Shown: positions 1 through 5,837 of the stretch, piece by piece
Numbering within the stretch: the stretch's first letter is position 1
Layout: every line of letters starts with the position of its first letter
From: Candidatus Daviesbacteria bacterium RIFCSPLOWO2_02_FULL_41_8
GTDB lineage: Bacteria; Patescibacteriota; Microgenomatia; Daviesbacterales; UBA10151
Assembly (NCBI GenBank): GCA_001777455.1
Contig: MFDZ01000041.1
Coordinates: 3,934-9,830, forward strand
Reading direction: 5' to 3'
Length of the DNA: 5,897 bases
Program-made: the position numbers and the translations under genes
The notes under the pieces: model-generated
Told to the model about the DNA's origin: nothing
The model's input: the letters and a program-made list of their open reading frames with translations, nothing else
The model's database searches: none

Positions 1-2
1 AC

Positions 3-1571
3 GGCTTTGATATTAGTAAACCCGCCAAAAACGCCAAAGAAGCCGTCCAGTGGACTTATTTTGCATATCTTGCGGCATTAAAAGAACAAGACGGCGCCGC
101 CATTTCTTTGGGGGGCACCAGCGGGTTTTTTGATATCTATATTGAAAAAGACATTGCGGAAGGCAAATTGACAGAAGAGCAGGCGCAGGAACTGGTTGAC
201 CAGTTCATCATTAAACTGCGTTTGGTCAGGCAGCTGCGCATGAAAGAGTATGATGAAATTTACGCCGGCGACCCCACCTGGTTAACTGAAAGCTTGGCCG
301 GCATGTTCTTGGACGGCTCGCCTCGCGGCGAAGCGGGCCGCCACAAAGTTACCAAAACTACCTACCGCTTTCTGCAATCTTTATACAACCTGGGTGCCGC
401 TCCCGAACCAAATTTAACAGTTCTTTGGAGCGGGAAACTACCGCAAAAATTTAAAGAATTTGTGGCCCAAGTGTCTATTGATACCTCTTCTATCCAATAC
501 GAAAACGATGATTTAATGCGGCAAATTGCCGACTGGGACGACTATGCCATTTCCTGCTGTGTTTCGCAACTGAAAAGCGGCAAACAAATGCAATTTTTTG
601 GCGCCCGCTGTAACCTGGCCAAGACCCTGCTCCTGGCTTTAAACGAAGGCCGGGATGAAAAAACCGGCGTCACTTTAGTTCCCGGGATTAAATCACTTAA
701 GAAAGATGTTTTAGATTTTGCTGAAGTCATGGCCGAATTTAAGAAAACCGTCAGTTACCTGGTAAAAGTTTATGTTGACAGCATGAATGTCATTCACTTT
801 ATGCATGATAAATATTACTACGAACGGGTACAAATGGCACTGCTGGACAGCGATTTGGATAGATTAATGGCTTTCGGCATAGCCGGATTATCGGTGGTGG
901 CAGATTCGCTCTCCGCCATCAAGTTCGCTAAAGTTACCCCGAAACGCGACCAAAAAGGCATTACGGAAGACTTCACTACGGCGGGAGATTTCCCCAAATA
1001 CGGCAATGATGACGATAGAGTTGATTCCATTGCCAAGGAGCTGGTGCATACTTTCAATAGCGAGCTTAAAAAACACCATATTTACCGGGACGCCACCCCT
1101 ACCCTGTCCATTTTGACCATCACTTCCAATGTCATGTACGGCAAAAAAACCGGCGCCACTCCGGACGGCAGAGCCTCAGGAGCGCCGTTTGCCCCGGGCG
1201 CCAACCCGATGCACGGCCGTGACACCCGAGGCGCCATTGCCTCTCTTAATTCCGTGGCTAAAATTGATTATCAGTTTGCCCGGGACGGCATCTCCAATAC
1301 TTTCTCCATTGTCCCCCGCGCCTTGGGCGGGACAAGAGAAGATCAAATCGAAAACCTGGTGGCGCTCCTGGACGGATACTTTCACAAAAAAGCCCAACAT
1401 TTGAATGTTAACGTCTTAAATAAAGAAACGCTCCTGCGGGCCATGGATCATCCGGAAGAATATCCCCAACTAACCATCAGAGTCTCAGGCTATGCCGTTA
1501 ATTTTGTCAAACTTTCCCGGGAACACCAACAGGAAGTCTTAGCCCGCACCTTCTTTGAGTCAATGAAATAA
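3..1571 (+). CDS. pflB: Pyruvate formate-lyase (formate C-acetyltransferase), 5'-truncated by window edge
   Basis: Cytoplasmic glycyl-radical enzyme that converts pyruvate plus CoA to acetyl-CoA plus formate in anaerobic fermentation. The frame is open from base 3, so the gene enters from outside; about 522 residues are present. E. coli PflB has 760, so roughly the first 235 are missing. The TTG at 108 lies inside conserved PFL sequence and is not a start. Conserved landmarks are the adjacent catalytic cysteines in AISCCVS (codons 555-560; E. coli Cys418/Cys419), the [10 protein letters not shown] segment, [25 protein letters not shown] and the glycyl-radical motif RVSGYAV with its Gly at codon 1488-1490. 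That Gly is followed by 26 residues to the TAA, as in E. coli (Gly734). All visible catalytic residues are intact, so the enzyme should be active once modified by PflA downstream. Compared with remembered PFLs it has a seven-residue insertion near codons 318-338 and a five-residue deletion just before QHLNVNV. Confidence 0.97.
   Translation, partial: GFDISKPAKNAKEAVQWTYFAYLAALKEQDGAAISLGGTSGFFDIYIEKDIAEGKLTEEQAQELVDQFIIKLRLVRQLRMKEYDEIYAGDPTWLTESLAGMFLDGSPRGEAGRHKVTKTTYRFLQSLYNLGAAPEPNLTVLWSGKLPQKFKEFVAQVSIDTSSIQYENDDLMRQIADWDDYAISCCVSQLKSGKQMQFFGARCNLAKTLLLALNEGRDEKTGVTLVPGIKSLKKDVLDFAEVMAEFKKTVSYLVKVYVDSMNVIHFMHDKYYYERVQMALLDSDLDRLMAFGIAGLSVVADSLSAIKFAKVTPKRDQKGITEDFTTAGDFPKYGNDDDRVDSIAKELVHTFNSELKKHHIYRDATPTLSILTITSNVMYGKKTGATPDGRASGAPFAPGANPMHGRDTRGAIASLNSVAKIDYQFARDGISNTFSIVPRALGGTREDQIENLVALLDGYFHKKAQHLNVNVLNKETLLRAMDHPEEYPQLTIRVSGYAVNFVKLSREHQQEVLARTFFESMK
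318..331. repeat. Short GC-rich palindrome inside an in-frame insertion of pflB
   Basis: TCGCC and GGCGA form a perfect 5-bp stem around a TCGC loop. It lies at the left end of a 21-bp GC-rich stretch encoding SPRGEAG between LDG and RHKVTK. Streptococcal-type PFLs, as I remember them, run directly from DG to RHRVTK, so these seven codons look inserted. GGC triplets flank the stretch on both sides (315-317 and 336-338). That it is a small mobile or palindromic insertion is inference; it may be ordinary loop variation. Confidence 0.4.
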
Positions 1572-1600
1572 AAAAAAGACGAAAGACGATGGAAGATAGA
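1571..1600 (-). terminator. Possible minus-strand terminator end of the large hairpin
   Basis: Read on the minus strand, the left end of the inverted repeat finishes with CCATCGTC, then TTTCGTC, then a run of seven T residues (complement of the A-run at 1571-1577). A strong hairpin followed by a T-run is the intrinsic terminator pattern, here pointing toward pflB. It could stop antisense transcripts, including any that run on from the Nudix gene through pflA. The T-run starts about seven bases after the stem and the stem is imperfect, so this is tentative. Confidence 0.3.
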
Positions 1601-1705
1601 ATATTGAAGATAGAAATTTGAAAATGGAAGATTGAAGATAGATTATTTTCTACCTTCTATTATCTATTTTCTACCACCATCTTCTATCCTCTACCATCTA
1701 TCGTC
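1578..1705. repeat. Long imperfect inverted repeat of purine/pyrimidine units between pflB and pflA
   Basis: Nearly the whole pflB-pflA spacer is one large imperfect hairpin. The left arm (about 1578-1642) is purine-rich and repeats GAAGATAG-like units, seen at 1592-1599, 1606-1613 and 1634-1641. The right arm (about 1647-1705) is the pyrimidine-rich counterpart, with TTCTA, TCTATC and CTACC units. The ends match perfectly: GACGAT at 1585-1590 and ATCGTC at 1700-1705. At the centre GAAGATAGA (1634-1642) pairs with TCTACCTTC (1649-1657) with one mismatch around a six-base loop. Between these, pairing is degenerate and can slip between units. The right end has no T-run, so it is not a standard terminator for pflB. 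It may cap or stabilise the 3' end of the pflB message, or partly uncouple pflA from pflB. It could instead be a dispersed intergenic repeat of this genome. Confidence 0.75.
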
Positions 1706-1713
1706 TAAACCGT

Positions 1714-2439
1714 ATGTTAAGAGTTCATTCCATCGAAACTTTAGGCACCAATGACGGACCGGGAATTAGGCTGGTCATCTTTATGCAGAGCTGTAATTTC
1801 CGCTGTCTGTATTGCCACAACCCGGATACGCAACCCGTGACGGGGGGCAAAATCATGCAGTCAGAGGAGATTATTGAACTGCTGGAAAAACAAAGGCCCT
1901 ATGTTAAAGATAACGGCGGGCTGACTGTTTCCGGAGGGGAATCGCTTCTGCAAAGACAGGGTTTACTGGATCTTTTTACCAAAGCTAAAGCAGCCGGATT
2001 CAACACTACCTTGGACTCTAATGGTTCGATACTGGATGATAGTGCAAAAAAATTACTCGAAGTGACGGATTTAGTGCTTCTGGATGTCAAACACATTGAC
2101 CCGGTTTGGCACTTAAAAGTCACTAAAGCTTCCAATGAACCGGTTCTGCAGTTTGCTAAATATCTGGAAGAAAAAGGCATTCCCATGTGGCTCCGCTATG
2201 TCCTGGTGCCGGGTTACACTAACCAAAAAGAGTTTTTAGAAAAATGGGGCGAGCATTTTAAAGACTACAAAAACGTTAAACGGGTGGAAATTTTACCCTT
2301 TCATACCTATGGATTTTATAAATATAAAGAGCTGGGCTTTAAGAATATGTTAGAAGATTGTCCCGTACCTACTGCTGAAGAGATTCAGGAAGCGGTAGAT
2401 ATTTTCAAAAAGTATTTTAAACAGGTTTTTGTAAGGTAA
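1714..2439 (+). CDS. pflA: Pyruvate formate-lyase activating enzyme (radical SAM)
   Basis: Cytoplasmic radical-SAM activase that abstracts a hydrogen from the glycine of PflB's RVSGYAV motif, creating the stable glycyl radical. It has 241 residues, close to the E. coli protein (246). Visible features in order are the N-terminal HSIETLGTNDGPGIR segment, the [4Fe-4S] CX3CX2C motif CNFRCLYC (Cys27, Cys31, Cys34) followed by HNPDT, the SAM-binding SGGES at 73-77, LLDVK, RYVLVPG and LPFHTYG, all in the order of PflA. The ATG at 1714 gives the normal family N-terminus, and no in-frame start lies just upstream. No Shine-Dalgarno sequence precedes it. The gene lies 142 bp after pflB, separated by a large inverted repeat, in the usual pflB-pflA order. 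The last 23 bp overlap the 3' end of the convergent Nudix gene. Whether it has its own promoter cannot be told. Confidence 0.97.
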   Translation: MLRVHSIETLGTNDGPGIRLVIFMQSCNFRCLYCHNPDTQPVTGGKIMQSEEIIELLEKQRPYVKDNGGLTVSGGESLLQRQGLLDLFTKAKAAGFNTTLDSNGSILDDSAKKLLEVTDLVLLDVKHIDPVWHLKVTKASNEPVLQFAKYLEEKGIPMWLRYVLVPGYTNQKEFLEKWGEHFKDYKNVKRVEILPFHTYGFYKYKELGFKNMLEDCPVPTAEEIQEAVDIFKKYFKQVFVR

Positions 2440-2962
2440 AAATCCCTTCCCTGGCCCAGGGAGTATACTCCTGCGGATTTTGAACAATATCTTTTAAAAA
2501 TTCCTCTTTCTCCATCCATTTATATTCATAGCCCATATCCGTATTCAAACTGACTTGTCCGTCATAATCCCCCACCATCAGGTAACAGTGCTCATTTTCA
2601 CAAAACTCTCCGCAAAAAGCAAAATAATTAAATGCCCCTATTTCCTTTATCCCGCGAAGTCCGCCTTTGGCGGACGTAGTGGAGCTAATATCCCACTCGT
2701 CCCTCAGGCACCGGAGTGTCGCCTCTTCCAAACTCTCGTCAACGCCATCCTGTTTGTGTAGTGGGTGAGTCGCTCCGGTAATATCCCAGATATTGTCAAA
2801 AATTTGGTGTTTTCTTTTTTGCAGAAGCACCTGACCCTCCGAATTTGTTAACAGTACGGCAATAGCCAGATGACGCTTCCCCTTACCGCTATGACCCGCT
2901 TCTTTGGAGATATATTCCAAGAAATTGCCGTTATCATCTACTGCCAAAATTGTTTGATCCAT
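2417..2962 (-). CDS. Nudix protein, type 1 isopentenyl-diphosphate isomerase-like, lacking the catalytic Cys
   Basis: A 181-residue Nudix-fold protein most like type 1 isopentenyl-diphosphate delta-isomerase (Idi), which interconverts IPP and DMAPP for isoprenoid synthesis. Metal-ligand positions of E. coli Idi are kept: His24 and His31 with the same seven-residue spacing (E. coli His25/His32), His66 in ATHP (His69), and Glu122/Glu124 in ENEHC (Glu114/Glu116). The Nudix helix is SLEEATLRCLRDEWDI (77-92), and YTPWA near 166-170 recalls the C-terminal SPW of Idi. The catalytic cysteine position (E. coli Cys67, in SVCGHP) is Ala64, so isomerase activity is doubtful. A Nudix hydrolase acting on another diphosphate is an equal possibility, and I give no symbol. 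Residues about 94-104 (STTSAKGGLRG) look like an extra loop and are encoded by a palindrome. The gene converges on pflA with a 23-bp overlap. No Shine-Dalgarno precedes the ATG. Confidence 0.85.
   Translation of the reverse strand: MDQTILAVDDNGNFLEYISKEAGHSGKGKRHLAIAVLLTNSEGQVLLQKRKHQIFDNIWDITGATHPLHKQDGVDESLEEATLRCLRDEWDISSTTSAKGGLRGIKEIGAFNYFAFCGEFCENEHCYLMVGDYDGQVSLNTDMGYEYKWMEKEEFLKDIVQNPQEYTPWAREGIFTLQKPV
2652..2682. repeat. Palindromic element inserted in frame in the Nudix gene
   Basis: GTCCGCC (2659-2665) and GGCGGAC (2669-2675) form a perfect 7-bp, GC-rich stem around a TTT loop. Imperfect pairing continues outward to about 2652 and 2682. On the coding strand it specifies TTSAKGGLRG between DEWDIS and IKEIGAF. 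This region is about six residues longer than the matching part of E. coli Idi. The strong, compact symmetry in a moderate-GC gene suggests an inserted dispersed palindromic repeat that kept the frame, comparable in principle to the Rickettsia palindromic elements. I believe similar GTCCGCC palindromes occur in other candidate-phyla genomes, but cannot check that here. Confidence 0.6.
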
Positions 2963-2995
2963 ATAAATACAGTTTTATCTTTTAAGACAGTGCCT

Positions 2996-3024
2996 AGGAT
3001 AACAGAACCGCGCTTAAAAGTCAT
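2996..3024 (-). promoter_or_regulatory. Weak candidate promoter for the Nudix gene
   Basis: On the minus strand ATGACT (complement of 3019-3024) stands 17 bp before TATCCT (complement of 2996-3001), which also has TG one base upstream (extended -10). Each hexamer matches four of six consensus bases. This would leave a leader of roughly 27-30 bases before the ATG at 2962. In AT-rich DNA such matches are common, so this is a weak call. Confidence 0.25.
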
Positions 3025-3039
3025 CAGGCAGATAATTTA

Positions 3040-3048
3040 TGGTACACT
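3040..3048 (+). promoter_or_regulatory. Extended -10 promoter element for the surface protein, probably leaderless
   Basis: TGGTACACT fits the extended -10 pattern TGnTAnnnT, with TACACT at 3043-3048. A start of transcription six to seven bases downstream falls at or next to the ATG at 3055, giving an mRNA with no 5' leader. No convincing -35 is present at 16-18 bp, as is usual for extended -10 promoters. The absence of a Shine-Dalgarno sequence before 3055 fits a leaderless message. Confidence 0.45.
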
Positions 3049-3054
3049 GAGATT

Positions 3055-4458
3055 ATGAAGGGTTTTGTCCAAATCCCGTTGTTGATTCTACTTTTAATAG
3101 GAGTAGGCGCAAGTGTCTACCTGGTTCAACAAAAAACCCACTTTTTACCCCAAGCTTTTTCCGGTAAAGGAATCTCCAACATATTCTCTGACCAACCGAT
3201 CGCCACCGGCAGCTCCATTCAAACATCCACCTATAAATTACCGACATCGACTCCAACAACACAATCTAATATTCCTTTTATTTCCGCCTTTCAGCGAATA
3301 TTACAAAGGACGCTCAACCAATCTCCTGTTCCTACAGTTCCTACGCCGCCTGCTAAAATAAATGCTCTCCCCACTCCTGTTTCCTCTGCTAAACCTACTG
3401 CCAAACCATCTCCAACAACAACACCACCGACCATTAATCCCTCTGTCAAAAATTCTACCTGCGGTATAAATGTCTGGGCTAAACCCTTAGACCCTAACTC
3501 CTATTTTAATAACCCACTGACTATCCAGTTAATTTATTCAGCAATTGCCAACGGGAATAAATATGTAACTGGAATCAAATGGGATTTTAACGGAGACGGC
3601 TCCTGGGATACCGATATGTCTTTAACCAATGGTTCTATAGCCCATACCTTTCCCGGGAGCGGCAGTTATATGGTCAAACTTCAATTGCAAATGTCTGACG
3701 GAGAAATTACCCCTGTTTGCTCTAAAACAGTAACTGTCCCCATGGGTGTAGTTATCAGATTATCCGGACAGGTTTACTCCGACACCAATTGTAATAGTAC
3801 TAAAGATAGCAGTGAGACTGGTTTTGCGGGTATGAGAATAAATATTAGGAATCCTAATGGTTTAGTTTATGAAACCGTTACTTCGGATAATAGTGGTAAT
3901 TATACTTTTTCCAAGACTTTACCGCTGGATCAGTCCCTTACTCTTCATCCCTCTCCTTCGGACCCCAGCTTAGTCTTCCAATCCTCAACTGTTACGCTTA
4001 ACCAGAACAACCCAAGCGCTAATGTCGATATCTCACACTGCCCACCATCCAATCCAACCCCCACACCTTCGCCAACTCCATCACCTACACCTAGCAGTAC
4101 ATCTACGACTAATGAGGGGATCACTGTTACTACCTCCTGCAATGGCAGCAGTCCCCAAGTGTATGTATTTGGAGATATACCGTCTCCTTACGATCGCAAT
4201 AGCGGTTTATGGAGCACTTTAGTAGATAGCCAGACAGGTCAAACCATGATCTATGAATATGATGATAATCAGGGTCCTCCTACTATCCATATTGCTGCTA
4301 GCTTTCCACCCACCGGATCAATTAGGGGTGGTAGTTTTTCGGTAGCAGGAGATGGTAGATCCTATCAAGTGAAAGTTTACGCTGCTCCATACACCAGCGG
4401 TACACCGAGCTTAACAAATTTAGTAGCCCAAACTAGTTTTAGTAAGACTTGCCCTTAA
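3055..4458 (+). CDS. Membrane-anchored surface protein with PKD-like and SdrD B-like domains
   Basis: A 467-residue predicted extracytoplasmic protein held by one N-terminal hydrophobic helix (about residues 4-24, ending VYLVQQ). A long Ser/Thr/Pro/Gln linker spans about 35-133. A PKD-like domain follows (about 134-228), with WDFNGDGSWD at 176-185 and the HTFPGSGSYMVKL strand. Next is an SdrD B/CNA-B-like beta domain (about 234-328), with SGQVYSDTNCN, an Asp/Asn-rich loop that may bind calcium, and SDNSGNYTF. A Pro-Thr-Ser linker (331-352) leads to a C-terminal beta-rich domain (about 354-467) I do not recognise. There are exactly six cysteines (136, 222, 246, 329, 362, 466), two bracketing each domain, suggesting one disulfide per domain. 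There is no LPXTG motif or C-terminal anchor. Adhesion or cell-envelope scaffolding is likely but unproven. It converges with a DsbA-like gene 26 bp away. The ATG directly precedes the hydrophobic helix. Confidence 0.85.
   Translation: MKGFVQIPLLILLLIGVGASVYLVQQKTHFLPQAFSGKGISNIFSDQPIATGSSIQTSTYKLPTSTPTTQSNIPFISAFQRILQRTLNQSPVPTVPTPPAKINALPTPVSSAKPTAKPSPTTTPPTINPSVKNSTCGINVWAKPLDPNSYFNNPLTIQLIYSAIANGNKYVTGIKWDFNGDGSWDTDMSLTNGSIAHTFPGSGSYMVKLQLQMSDGEITPVCSKTVTVPMGVVIRLSGQVYSDTNCNSTKDSSETGFAGMRINIRNPNGLVYETVTSDNSGNYTFSKTLPLDQSLTLHPSPSDPSLVFQSSTVTLNQNNPSANVDISHCPPSNPTPTPSPTPSPTPSSTSTTNEGITVTTSCNGSSPQVYVFGDIPSPYDRNSGLWSTLVDSQTGQTMIYEYDDNQGPPTIHIAASFPPTGSIRGGSFSVAGDGRSYQVKVYAAPYTSGTPSLTNLVAQTSFSKTCP
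4054..4092 (+). repeat. Pro-Thr/Ser linker-coding repeat in the surface protein
   Basis: Thirteen codons encode PTPTPSPTPSPTP, a low-complexity repeat with a PTPS period. It forms an extended, flexible linker between the SdrD B-like domain and the C-terminal domain. Codons vary between units (CCA, CCT, CCC; ACC, ACA, ACT), so it is maintained as protein sequence rather than being a recent DNA-level expansion. Confidence 0.7.
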
Positions 4459-4484
4459 AGAATTTAGAATCCTGCTCAAAAAAG

Positions 4485-5297
4485 TTATATGCCTAACGCA
4501 GTTTTTACAGCTGATTCCATATCCTTGTAGCTATAAGCGCCGCTAAAGTTGGTGGTGTTGAAATAAAACCCGGGGGTGCCGGAAATTCCTATGCCGGAAG
4601 CCAGAGAACTATCCGTCTGCAAACGGGAGTCGAACTTGCCGCTGTCAAGACAGGCTTTCATGCTGTTGGAGTCAAAAGCCGCAGATAAAAATTCAGCCAG
4701 TTCACCCGATTTTGCTTTATCATTTTTCACTGTATTGTTCAGCAGGTCATATCCTTTTGAACTCATCAAGAGATCGTGTACTTCCCAGAATTTGCCTTTT
4801 TCATTGGCGCAATACATGGCTTTGGTGCCCATTTCCCCTGCGCCGTGGCCGTTGGTATAAACCCAGGCAAAAGCCGCCTGGCCGTTTTTAACCAGCTTTT
4901 CTATTTCCGGCACCGGCGCCACATATGTCCCACCATCGGAAACCAAAGTGAATCTGTCGCCAATTTGTTTATTAAGCGCCGAATTTTTCCCGGCTGCCAC
5001 TTGGCAAAACGGACAGGACGGATCTGCTACTTCTATAACCACCAATTTTTTATTGGCATCACCAAACTTAATTTGAGCTTTATTGAAAACATCTTTAACC
5101 TGCGCAATAGTCGCTGTGGGCTGTTGCGGGGCTTGTTGTTGAGCCTGCGGCGGCGGAACGGGCGCATTGGCCGTTGTGCCGGCAGTTTTCGGAGCAACTT
5201 TAATCACTCCTCCGCTAACTAAGATGGCAACCGCCACGATTAAGGCACCAACAATAATTGCTGTGGGGACGCTCAAGAAGGGTTGGGCTTTTTCCAT
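4485..5297 (-). CDS. Membrane-anchored DsbA-like thiol:disulfide oxidoreductase
   Basis: A 270-residue protein with an N-terminal hydrophobic helix (about 11-33), an Ala/Pro/Gln-rich linker (38-62) and a thioredoxin-fold DsbA-family domain (about 65-270). The active site is CPFC (Cys95-Cys98, in DPSCPFCQ); the cis-proline loop is SGTPGFYF (Thr241-Pro242). The helical insertion holds MYCANEKGKFWEVHDLLM (161-178) and CLDSGKFDSRLQ (216-227), both typical of the family; Cys163 and Cys216 may form a second disulfide. The topology puts the catalytic domain outside the membrane, where it would form or rearrange disulfides in exported proteins. The neighbouring surface protein, with three cysteine pairs, is a plausible substrate. 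No DsbB- or VKOR-like partner is in the window, so the route of reoxidation is unknown. The ATG at 5297 directly precedes the membrane helix and has no Shine-Dalgarno but a good upstream promoter. I give no symbol because orthology to dsbA or bdbD cannot be settled. Confidence 0.9.
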   Translation of the reverse strand: MEKAQPFLSVPTAIIVGALIVAVAILVSGGVIKVAPKTAGTTANAPVPPPQAQQQAPQQPTATIAQVKDVFNKAQIKFGDANKKLVVIEVADPSCPFCQVAAGKNSALNKQIGDRFTLVSDGGTYVAPVPEIEKLVKNGQAAFAWVYTNGHGAGEMGTKAMYCANEKGKFWEVHDLLMSSKGYDLLNNTVKNDKAKSGELAEFLSAAFDSNSMKACLDSGKFDSRLQTDSSLASGIGISGTPGFYFNTTNFSGAYSYKDMESAVKTALGI

Positions 5298-5308
5298 GTC
5301 AGTAGAGT

Positions 5309-5335
5309 TTAATAAAGAGCAGGTATCATTGTCAA
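5309..5335 (-). promoter_or_regulatory. Promoter for the DsbA-like gene
   Basis: On the minus strand a perfect -35 box TTGACA (complement of 5330-5335) lies 15 bp before TATTAA (complement of 5309-5314, four of six). TTAAAC two bases further on gives 17-bp spacing but a poorer match. Transcription would start close to the ATG at 5297, leaving a very short or absent leader. The promoter fills the 45-bp gap after the 164-residue gene, so the DsbA-like gene need not depend on upstream transcription. Confidence 0.55.
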
Positions 5336-5342
5336 CACTTGA

Positions 5343-5837
5343 TTACTGCTGAGAAGTTGAAACAGAAGACTCTCTTCTTACTAGTTCTTCTAAACGGGTT
5401 CTTTTCTCATTCATTCTTGATTTCTTAGATTCAGGAAGAGGAAGTTCTTGTCTTTCCTTATCTCCGTGACCTCCCCTAAAATAAGTACCCTTATTCAACC
5501 TAGCATTAATATCTGCTATTTCTTGTTGCCAAGCACATAATCGAAGATGTTCTCTTGCTTTTATTACATTTCCCCTGTCCCCTCTAAACGAACTTACCAA
5601 ATCAGGAACACCATTAAAAGGGGGTCCCCATACGGCAAAGCGAATAAGATTAATTTGCGCTAAATTAACAGTCAACTCTTGACTCGGATCAACTACCCAT
5701 CTCCTAATAGCACTTATGTAAGATGGCATATCTTGAATGACATATTCGACAGCTGGGCTCTTTCCCGCGCTATCCATTCTATGAAAAGATTGGCGCACAG
5801 TCAATCCTTCGCAATATTCCCCATAGAAATCCGGCAT
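5343..5837 (-). CDS. Hypothetical protein, unrecognised (164 aa)
   Basis: I do not recognise this protein. It is 164 residues, with no signal peptide, no membrane helix and only two cysteines (9 and 101). The first two thirds look folded, with aromatic and hydrophobic stretches such as VEYVIQDMPSYISAIRRWVV (30-49) and INLIRFAVWGPPF (62-74). From about residue 121 it becomes strongly charged and low in hydrophobics (RGGHGDKERQ, then an SKKSRMNEKR stretch), likely a disordered or helical tail ending in a Ser/Thr/Gln run. The ATG at 5837 is directly preceded by an in-frame TGA, so no upstream extension is possible. No Shine-Dalgarno is present. It lies on the same strand as, and 45 bp before, the DsbA-like gene and starts 12 bp from a divergent frame. 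Its DNA appears more AT-rich than pflB. The long uninterrupted frame supports a real gene; it may belong to an accessory region. Confidence 0.6.
   Translation of the reverse strand: MPDFYGEYCEGLTVRQSFHRMDSAGKSPAVEYVIQDMPSYISAIRRWVVDPSQELTVNLAQINLIRFAVWGPPFNGVPDLVSSFRGDRGNVIKAREHLRLCAWQQEIADINARLNKGTYFRGGHGDKERQELPLPESKKSRMNEKRTRLEELVRRESSVSTSQQ

Noticed and set aside
108..110. TTG as the start of pflB
   Set aside because: The frame is open upstream to base 3 and the upstream codons read conserved PFL sequence, so this is an internal codon of a gene cut by the window edge.
818..1400. Minus-strand frames inside pflB
   Set aside because: They lie entirely within strongly conserved pflB coding sequence and show no recognisable domain.
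1578..1705. CRISPR array or standard rho-independent terminator of pflB
   Set aside because: The units are short, degenerate and without uniform spacers, so this is not CRISPR. On the + strand there is no T-run after the hairpin, so it is not a typical terminator for pflB.
4380..4458. Sortase or other C-terminal anchor signal in the surface protein
   Set aside because: The C-terminus ends SFSKTCP with no LPXTG, hydrophobic helix or basic tail. Anchoring is by the N-terminal helix.
4459..4484. Terminator between the surface protein and DsbA-like genes
   Set aside because: The 26-bp gap has an A-run but no convincing stem next to it on either strand.
4776..5222. 148-residue + strand frame opposite the DsbA-like gene
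   Set aside because: It is antisense to a gene with clear family motifs, and its composition is that of a shadow frame. The same applies to + strand frames at 1129-1404, 4576-4860 and 5167-5352.
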